From an uncultured Collinsella sp. (GTDB taxonomy: Bacteria > Actinomycetota > Coriobacteriia > Coriobacteriales > Coriobacteriaceae): a stretch of 5,415 bases of DNA. This document shows positions 1 through 4,318 of this stretch, piece by piece (position 1 is the first letter of the stretch; every line of letters starts with the position of its first letter). The position numbers and the translations under genes were made by a program. The notes beneath the pieces were generated by a model. The model saw only the letters and a program-made list of their open reading frames with translations. It did not search any database and was not told the origin of the DNA. Location of the stretch: contig CABSNF010000101.1 in the NCBI GenBank assembly GCA_902478995.1, positions 1 to 5,415 of the forward strand, given 5' to 3'.

Positions 1-9
1 TCGCTCAGT

Positions 10-43
10 GTCTCGTGGGCTCGGAGATGTGTATAAGAGACAG
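10..43 (+). other. Illumina Nextera read-2 transposase adapter (artefact)
   Basis: The 34 bases match the Nextera/Tn5 tagmentation read-2 adapter end to end as I know it. The last 19 (25-43) are the Tn5 mosaic end, AGATGTGTATAAGAGACAG. This is library chemistry left in an assembly and not genomic DNA. Bases 1-9 (TCGCTCAGT) lie outside the adapter and are of unknown origin, so they should be distrusted as well. Translated in the leuS frame the adapter gives the peptide ending GDVYKRQ, and on the other strand it gives LSLIHISEPTR. Both are recurrent contaminant peptides in databases. Any protein annotated as starting before base 44 therefore has an artificial N-terminus. Confidence 0.97.
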
Positions 44-1438
44 ACCATCGATACCTTCCATGCCGAGACCGTCGACTGGGATTGCGCCCACGCTGCCGAG
101 GGCACGCTGGTCCAGTCCGGCAAGTACACCGGCATGCGCGGCGGTAAGCACTCCGAGGGCGAGGCTGCCATCGTGGCCGACCTCGAGGCCATGGGCTGCG
201 GCCGTCGCAAGGTCGAGTTCCGCCTGCGCGACTGGCTCATCAGCCGCCAGCGCTATTGGGGCAACCCCATCCCGGCCATCCACTGCGAGCACTGCGGCAT
301 TGTGCCCGTGCCCGAGGATCAGCTGCCGGTGACGCTGCCCGAGAACCTGGACCTGGGCGCCGGCGAGACCCTCGCCGAGTGCAAGGACTTCTACGAGACC
401 ACCTGCCCGGTCTGCGGCCGCCCGGCCAAGCGCGAGACCGATACCATGGACACCTTCACCTGCTCCAGCTGGTATTACCTGCGCTATACCGACCCGCACA
501 ACACCGAGCTGCCCTTTTCCCGTGAGGCGGCCGATCGTTGGATGCCCGTCGATAACTACATCGGTGGCATCGAGCACGCTATTCTGCACCTGCTCTACAG
601 TCGCTTCTTTACCAAGGCACTGCGCGACCTGGGCCTGCTGAGCGTGGACGAGCCCTTTACCAACCTGCTGTGCCAGGGTATGGTCAAGGACGAGAACGGC
701 GACACCATGTCCAAGTCCAAGGGCAATGTGGTGCCCCCGAGCTCGGTTATCGAGCCCTACGGCGCCGACACCATGCGTCTGGCGATTCTGTTTATCGCCC
801 CGCCCGAGAAGGACTTCGACTGGGATCCCAAGGCTGTCGAGGGCGCCAACCGCTTTATCAAGCGCGCCTGGCGTATCGTGTGGCAGCTCGTCCAGTCGGG
901 TGACGCCAGCGTGGCCTTCGACAAGTCCGTGCTCGACGAGGTCGCGATGAAGCTCTACCGCGAGCGTCACCGCACCATCGCCAAGTGCACCGAGGACTTC
1001 GACCGCGGCCAGTTCAACACCGCGATCTCGGCCGTCATGGAGCTCGTCAACGCGGCGAGCGCCTACCTCAACGCCACCGAGGGTGCTGACCGCGACAAGG
1101 CTCTGTGCTACGGCGTGGCCAAGGACATTGTGAGCGTCCTGGCGCCCATCTGCCCGTTCTGGGCTGACGAGCTGTGGCACGAGGCACTCGGCTGCGAGGG
1201 CAACGCCTACACCGCCGCCTGGCCCGAGTTTGACCTGGCCGAGTCCATCGAGGACACGGTGCAGATCGTGGTCCAGGTGCTCGGCAAGGTCCGTGGCCGC
1301 ATTGACGTGGCCCGCGATGCCTCCAACGAGGAAATGCAGGCTGCCGCCGAGGCTGCTGTCGCCAAGTGGACCGAGGGCAAGACGGTCGTCAAGGCCATCT
1401 GCGTGCCCGGCAAGCTGGTCAACCTGGTGGTCAAGTAA
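44..1438 (+). CDS. leuS: Leucyl-tRNA synthetase, C-terminal part (5' truncated)
   Basis: Class I aminoacyl-tRNA synthetase that charges tRNA-Leu with leucine in the cytoplasm. 464 residues are present from base 44 to the TAA. Bacterial LeuRS is usually about 800-870 residues, so the Rossmann half with the HIGH motif and most of the CP1 editing domain are missing, cut off by the adapter junction. Visible in order (numbered from base 44): the end of CP1; the RLRDW and SRQRYWG block (about 61-73); paired CxxC motifs (81-84 and 121-124) that look like the zinc-type insertion; YIGGIEHAI (172-180); the signature loop as TMSKS (221-225) followed by KGNVV; a helical anticodon-binding domain (about 265-390); and the small C-terminal tRNA-binding domain (about 406-464), ending in PGKLVNLVVK. 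TMSKS instead of KMSKS is the only unusual motif. The truncation is an assembly effect and does not indicate a pseudogene. A strong terminator follows 29 bases after the stop. Confidence 0.97.
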   Translation, partial: TIDTFHAETVDWDCAHAAEGTLVQSGKYTGMRGGKHSEGEAAIVADLEAMGCGRRKVEFRLRDWLISRQRYWGNPIPAIHCEHCGIVPVPEDQLPVTLPENLDLGAGETLAECKDFYETTCPVCGRPAKRETDTMDTFTCSSWYYLRYTDPHNTELPFSREAADRWMPVDNYIGGIEHAILHLLYSRFFTKALRDLGLLSVDEPFTNLLCQGMVKDENGDTMSKSKGNVVPPSSVIEPYGADTMRLAILFIAPPEKDFDWDPKAVEGANRFIKRAWRIVWQLVQSGDASVAFDKSVLDEVAMKLYRERHRTIAKCTEDFDRGQFNTAISAVMELVNAASAYLNATEGADRDKALCYGVAKDIVSVLAPICPFWADELWHEALGCEGNAYTAAWPEFDLAESIEDTVQIVVQVLGKVRGRIDVARDASNEEMQAAAEAAVAKWTEGKTVVKAICVPGKLVNLVVK

Positions 1439-1467
1439 ACGCCACGCGCAGGTTGACGTACAAAAGA

Positions 1468-1501
1468 CGAGGGGCGATCCGACTGGGTCGTCCCTCGTTT
1501 T
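1468..1501. terminator. Probable bidirectional intrinsic terminator between leuS and the lipoprotein gene
   Basis: A 13-bp stem joins 1468-1480 (CGAGGGGCGATCC) to 1485-1497 (GGGTCGTCCCTCG), with a GACT loop and two G-U pairs. On the + strand it is followed by TTTT (1498-1501), then GCGTT. On the - strand the same stem is followed by TCTTTTG (from 1467 downwards). The hairpin lies between two convergent genes, so one element can end both transcripts. Confidence 0.9.
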
Positions 1502-1541
1502 GCGTTATATGCCCTGCTTGGCTTGTGCCGAGCGTCACCCT

Positions 1542-2114
1542 CTACGGAATGTGTACCAAGTCCCTAAAGTAGACGTTGCCGCTTTGCTCCTCAAACATCC
1601 AGATGTTGAGGTAGATATCGTTGAGGTCGTTGTTCACGTCAAAGTCCGGATCGTCGAGGGTGCCTACAAAGGTGAGCATCGCGGTCGTTTCTTCGCCTGC
1701 GGCGACGGGCTGGCGCATGCGCACGTCGCGGACGACACCGTTGACGTAGGCATAGGCATCGACATCGCCAAACATCATGTCGACATCGGTGTTGTTTGTC
1801 ACCGCAAAGACCAACACGGCGTCACCGTAGCCATCCGTGTCCTTGCCCACGCAGGCAACATGGACGTTCTCGTCTGCCTCAAGGTCGATGGGGAACTGTT
1901 CTTGAGGGTCGGGACCTAAACCCTGGGGATCGACTATATCTTCGTCTATTTTGTCGAAACGCTCCGAAGGCGTCGTTTTCTCGATGGCTTTGGTGCTGCC
2001 GAGGTCCGGCTCGCATTGTCCGGTTTTACCATCGATGTTGTTGCAGCCCGCCAGAGCGAACGAGCAGGCAGCGATGACGAGCGCGGTCGCGCAGAGGGTG
2101 CCTAGGCGTTCCAT
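1542..2114 (-). CDS. Putative lipoprotein, unknown function
   Basis: I do not recognise a named family. The 190-residue product has a lipoprotein signal: a short n-region with Arg3, a hydrophobic stretch at about 4-22, and the lipobox Leu21-Ala22-Gly23-Cys24. Cys24 would be lipidated, leaving the protein anchored on the outer face of the membrane. Residues 25-80 are polar, proline- and acid-rich and look like a flexible linker. Residues 83-190 alternate beta-strand-like segments (AVLVFAVTNNTD, YAYVNGVV, TTAMLTFVGTL, IYLNIWMF), reminiscent of the Ig-like domains common in Gram-positive lipoproteins. That resemblance is inferred from pattern only. The ATG start is supported by AAGGAGG on the - strand (2119-2125) four bases upstream. 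Base composition is visibly less GC-rich than the neighbours, as expected for a weakly expressed accessory gene. It is convergent with leuS, divergent from rimP, and apparently a single-gene unit. I found no convincing promoter for it. Confidence 0.85.
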   Translation of the reverse strand: MERLGTLCATALVIAACSFALAGCNNIDGKTGQCEPDLGSTKAIEKTTPSERFDKIDEDIVDPQGLGPDPQEQFPIDLEADENVHVACVGKDTDGYGDAVLVFAVTNNTDVDMMFGDVDAYAYVNGVVRDVRMRQPVAAGEETTAMLTFVGTLDDPDFDVNNDLNDIYLNIWMFEEQSGNVYFRDLVHIP

Positions 2115-2355
2115 GGTGCCTCCTTGCCGTAGAGATACTGGACGGTTGTGCGGTCAATGCGTGCGGTATGCTTTCTCGCTACAGAATGCCTCTCGGCTCT
2201 AGTCTGGCCGATGCACGCCCAGGGATGGAATGCCCATAGGGCCCGATTCGGTCGGCGCGCCGGGACGCATGGCCCGTTTTGGGGCTTTTGGGGAGCATCG
2301 TACAGGAGTCCTCGTCTAATTGTCCTATTCTTGTGGAGAAGCTGTGGGCGCGCTG

Positions 2356-2394
2356 ACCTGCGAATTTCTTTGACGCTTGCACGTTTTCGCAGGT
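2356..2394. repeat. Perfect 9-bp inverted repeat around the rimP promoter -35 (candidate operator)
   Basis: The arms are ACCTGCGAA (2356-2364) and TTCGCAGGT (2386-2394), exact reverse complements separated by 21 bases. Their centres are 30 bp apart, close to three helical turns, so both arms face the same side of DNA. The predicted -35 (2377-2382) lies between them and the right arm fills most of the -35/-10 spacer. The layout suits a dimeric regulator that blocks RNA polymerase, but no regulator is known and the repeat could be chance. Confidence 0.45.
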
Positions 2395-2405
2395 ATTGGT
2401 ATAGT
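2377..2405 (+). promoter_or_regulatory. Predicted sigma-70-type promoter of rimP-nusA-infB
   Basis: The -35 candidate TTGCAC (2377-2382) is followed by a 17-base spacer and the -10 TATAGT (2400-2405), which matches the consensus at five of six positions. TGG directly before it makes an extended -10 (TGnTATAGT). Transcription should start near 2411-2413, giving a leader of about 70 bases before rimP. An alternative -35, TTGACG (2370-2375), is closer to consensus but lies 24 bases from this -10. It would fit only a poor -10 (TATTGG, 2394-2399). This is the best promoter in the gap. Confidence 0.65.
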
Positions 2406-2430
2406 TTGCTTGCAAATGAAGTTGTAATTG

Positions 2431-2463
2431 AAAGAAGTGGGGTTTCGGCTCCGCTTCTTTTTT
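2431..2463 (+). terminator. Intrinsic terminator in the rimP leader (candidate attenuator)
   Basis: A 12-bp stem pairs AAAGAAGTGGGG (2431-2442) with CTCCGCTTCTTT (2449-2460), including two G-U pairs, around the loop TTTCGG. Six consecutive T residues (2458-2463) close the element. It sits after the predicted promoter and before the rimP Shine-Dalgarno, with no gene between, so it can only end transcripts started at this promoter or further upstream. That makes it a likely premature terminator. NusA, encoded by this operon, generally stimulates hairpin termination, so autoregulation is plausible. A terminator-containing rimP leader has been described for the equivalent operon in gammaproteobacteria, but I see no sequence relation to it. 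No clear antiterminator pairing is visible. Confidence 0.75.
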
Positions 2464-2471
2464 GTATGGAT

Positions 2472-2476
2472 GGAGG
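2472..2476 (+). promoter_or_regulatory. Shine-Dalgarno of rimP
   Basis: GGAGG lies seven bases before the ATG at 2484. It decides the start: an in-frame ATG at 2466 is just upstream of this site and would leave the site inside the gene with no ribosome site of its own. The site begins nine bases after the leader U-tract, so only read-through transcripts carry it. Confidence 0.88.
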
Positions 2477-2483
2477 TGCCGCA

Positions 2484-2978
2484 ATGGTCAAGACCAAGAC
2501 CGAGCAGGCGATCATCGACGCGCTCGAGGCCGTCGCTCCCCAGCACGATGTCGACATCGTCGACGTTGAGCTCGTGGGCGCCACCAAGGCCCCCTGCGTG
2601 CGTGTGCGTATCGAGGGTGCCGAGGGTCAGAGCCTGTCGCTCAACGACGTCACGGCCAATACCAAGTGGGTCGGCGACGTGATCGAGGAGCTCGACCCCA
2701 TTTCTTCGAGCTACACGCTCGAGGTGTCGAGCCCGGGTATGGCGCGCCCGCTGCGCCGTCCGCGCGACTTTGCCCGCTTTGTGGGCGAGGACTGCGAGCT
2801 CACCTCCACCGCCACCGAGGGCCGTCGCAAGTACTCCGGCAAGATTGTCGCCGCGACCGAGACGAACGTGACTCTCGAGCTCGAGGACGGAGAGTCCGTC
2901 AACCTCGATTTCTCTGATGTTAAAAAGTGCAAGTTGAAGCCCACCTATGACTTCAAGCCCGCGAAGGAAGGAAAGTAA
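2484..2978 (+). CDS. rimP: Ribosome maturation factor RimP
   Basis: RimP binds the free 30S subunit and helps its late assembly (the S19/head region) in the cytoplasm. The product is 164 residues, a normal length for the family. The N-terminal alpha/beta domain (about 1-82) contains the DVDIVDVELV strand (22-31) and the SLNDVT helix start (52-57). The family signature YTLEVSSPGMARPL is at 77-90, followed by the RRPRDFARFVG segment. The C-terminal SH3-like barrel (about 92-152) includes YSGKIVAATETNVTLEL. The tail is Lys-rich. The start was chosen from GGAGG seven bases upstream and from the family N-terminus. Upstream open frame would add more than 100 unrelated residues. It is first gene of the operon, one base ahead of nusA, so the two are very likely translationally coupled. 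Confidence 0.96.
   Translation: MVKTKTEQAIIDALEAVAPQHDVDIVDVELVGATKAPCVRVRIEGAEGQSLSLNDVTANTKWVGDVIEELDPISSSYTLEVSSPGMARPLRRPRDFARFVGEDCELTSTATEGRRKYSGKIVAATETNVTLELEDGESVNLDFSDVKKCKLKPTYDFKPAKEGK
2964..2975 (+). promoter_or_regulatory. Shine-Dalgarno region of nusA inside the end of rimP
   Basis: The purine tract AAGGAAGGAAAG occupies the last codons of rimP and ends four bases before the nusA ATG at 2980. It supports that start over an in-frame ATG at 2947, which lies within rimP and would add 11 residues unlike the NusA family. Confidence 0.75.
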
Positions 2979-2979
2979 G

Positions 2980-4227
2980 ATGGCAGCATCCGACATGATG
3001 TCCGCCCTGATGGAGCTTTGCCAGGAGAGGCACATCGACCAGCTCTACCTGATCGACCGCCTGGAGCAGTCGCTCGCCAAGAGCTATGCCGAGATCCTGC
3101 ATCTTGAGTGGGGCGCCAAGGTGACCATCGACCGCACCACCGGCAAGATCTACGTCTACCGTCTGGAGCCGATCGACGATTCCATGGACGAGGAGGGCAA
3201 CTTCACCGAGTTCGAGGAGATCGACGTCACCCCCAAGAACACGAGCCGCATCGCCGCCCAGCACGCCAAGGCCGAGATCAACGCCATCGTGCGTAACTCC
3301 GCCCGCGAGCAGATCTACGAGGAGTTCTCCGGCCGCATCGGTGACCTTATCAGCGGTACCGTGCTGCAGTCCACGCCCGACTTTACGATCGTCAAGATCC
3401 GCGATGGCGTCGAGGCCGAGCTGCCGCATTTTGACCAGCGCCGTTACGAGAACGAGCGCAACGAGCGTCCGATGGGCGAGCGCTATCTGCACAACCAGCA
3501 CATCAAGGCCGTGATCATCGACGTCCGCGATCCCAACTCCAACCTGCAGCCGGTTCGCGGCGAGCACAGCCGTCCGCCGATTGTCATCTCCCGTACCCAC
3601 CCCGAGCTCATGCGTCGTCTGTTTGAGCAGGAGGTGCCCGAGATCTATGAGGGCACCGTCCAGATCAAGTCGATCGCCCGCGAGCCCGGCCAGCGCTCCA
3701 AGGTCGCCGTCCACTCGCTCGACGACCGCCTGGATCCCGTGGGCGCCTGCGTTGGCCCCAAGGGCAGCCGTGTCCGCGCTGTCGTGGGCGAGCTCCGCGG
3801 CGAGCGCGTCGATGTCATCCTGTGGGATGCCGATCCGGCCGTCTACGTCGCCAACGCCCTGTCGCCTGCCAAGGTCACCCGCGTCCTCATCGACGAGGAG
3901 AAGGCCTATGCCGGCGTTATCGTGCCCGACGACCAGCTTTCGCTCGCCATCGGCAAGGAGGGCCAGAACGCCCGCCTCGCCGCTCGCCTGACCGGCTGGC
4001 ACATCGATATCAAGTCCGAGACCCTTGCCGCCGACATCCTCAAGAACGTCCCCGTTCACGAGGAGCCCGCCGCCGACCTGATCGGTGACGAGGAGGACGA
4101 CGACGTCCGTCGCTGCGAGTACGTGTCCGAGGACGGCGTGCAGTGCCGCAACCAGGCCCGCCCCGGCTCCCGTTTCTGCGGTGTCCACGACACCGACGCC
4201 TTCGATGATGCGGAGGACCTGATCTAG
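2980..4227 (+). CDS. nusA: Transcription termination/antitermination factor NusA, with a Cys-rich tail
   Basis: NusA binds RNA polymerase and nascent RNA to modulate pausing, intrinsic termination and antitermination. The product is 415 residues. Domains in order: N-terminal polymerase-binding domain (about 1-118), with the conserved DVTPKNTSRIAAQHAK block; S1 domain (about 120-190), starting GDLISGTV, with an extra charged loop (around RRYENERNERPM) before GERY; KH1 with GPKGSR at 259-264; KH2 with IGKEGQN at 324-330. The acidic AR repeats of proteobacterial NusA are absent, as in other actinobacteria. In their place, after an acidic linker (IGDEEDDDV), is a short tail with Cys379, Cys389, Cys400 and His403 (C-x9-C-x10-C-x2-H), which looks like a small zinc-binding module. 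Actinobacterial NusA is often nearer 350 residues, so most of the excess is this tail. The gene starts one base after rimP stops. The next gene is infB. Confidence 0.97.
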   Translation: MAASDMMSALMELCQERHIDQLYLIDRLEQSLAKSYAEILHLEWGAKVTIDRTTGKIYVYRLEPIDDSMDEEGNFTEFEEIDVTPKNTSRIAAQHAKAEINAIVRNSAREQIYEEFSGRIGDLISGTVLQSTPDFTIVKIRDGVEAELPHFDQRRYENERNERPMGERYLHNQHIKAVIIDVRDPNSNLQPVRGEHSRPPIVISRTHPELMRRLFEQEVPEIYEGTVQIKSIAREPGQRSKVAVHSLDDRLDPVGACVGPKGSRVRAVVGELRGERVDVILWDADPAVYVANALSPAKVTRVLIDEEKAYAGVIVPDDQLSLAIGKEGQNARLAARLTGWHIDIKSETLAADILKNVPVHEEPAADLIGDEEDDDVRRCEYVSEDGVQCRNQARPGSRFCGVHDTDAFDDAEDLI

Positions 4228-4282
4228 CGCGCGGTCGCGTCGGGCGGGTCCCGGCGCATCTCCCACGCTCGTTCAGTCTCTA

Positions 4283-4297
4283 GGCACCCAAGGTGCC
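4283..4297 (+). promoter_or_regulatory. Small hairpin in the nusA-infB gap
   Basis: GGCACC (4283-4288) and GGTGCC (4292-4297) form a perfect 6-bp stem with a CAA loop, ending nine bases before the infB Shine-Dalgarno. No T-run follows, so it is not an intrinsic terminator. It could be an RNA-processing site or influence ribosome access to infB. The rest of the 91-base gap (4228-4318) holds no gene. ylxR, which often sits here, is absent. Confidence 0.5.
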
Positions 4298-4306
4298 AGA
4301 AAGGGT

Positions 4307-4312
4307 AGGTGA
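4307..4312 (+). promoter_or_regulatory. Shine-Dalgarno of infB
   Basis: AGGTGA, complementary to the 3' end of 16S rRNA, lies six bases before the ATG at 4319. It supports this start, which also matches the typical IF2 N-terminus. Confidence 0.75.
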
Positions 4313-4318
4313 AGTCAT

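Larger units (their letters stand above)
2115..2483. other. Divergent intergenic region upstream of rimP
   Basis: This gap of 369 bases separates the lipoprotein start (leftward) from the rimP start (rightward). The right-hand part (2356-2483) carries the inverted repeat, promoter, leader terminator and Shine-Dalgarno listed separately. The left part (2126-2355) shows no tRNA, no credible small gene and no strong promoter. It contains only small palindromes: GCCC-ATA-GGGC at 2232-2242 and CGGCGCGCCG at 2253-2262. An open frame runs through the region into rimP, but it has no ribosome site at its upstream starts and crosses the promoter and terminator, so I treat it as non-coding. Confidence 0.75.

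Noticed and set aside
5..1180. Long open frame on the - strand opposite leuS
   Set aside because: It is a GC-rich antisense shadow of a well-conserved gene. Its start region is leuS antisense and its C-terminus (LSLIHISEPTRH) is adapter-derived.
1230..1919. 229-codon + strand frame spanning the leuS end and the antisense of the lipoprotein gene
   Set aside because: It overlaps leuS in another frame, runs through the terminator, and is composed of shadow sequence of two real genes.
2127..2157. Promoter for the lipoprotein gene on the - strand, with TTGACC (2152-2157) as -35
   Set aside because: The only TATCTC-like -10 lies 14 bases away, which is too close, and no better pair was found.
2239..2281. 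GGGCC...GGCCC stem followed by GTTTT, as a possible terminator
   Set aside because: The stem is only five pairs with a loop of nearly 30 bases, and there is no gene upstream on that strand for it to terminate.
2115..2430. tRNA gene upstream of rimP, as in E. coli where an initiator tRNA gene precedes the operon
   Set aside because: No cloverleaf, T-loop GTTCRA-like box or CCA end is visible in either orientation.
2148..2483. In-frame N-terminal extension of rimP
   Set aside because: The extension crosses the promoter and leader terminator, has no ribosome site at its upstream starts, and does not resemble RimP. GGAGG before 2484 fixes the start.
2953..4266. 437-codon open frame on the - strand opposite nusA
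   Set aside because: It is a mirror of nusA codon bias, rich in Leu/Val/Gly/Asp, with no recognisable domain.
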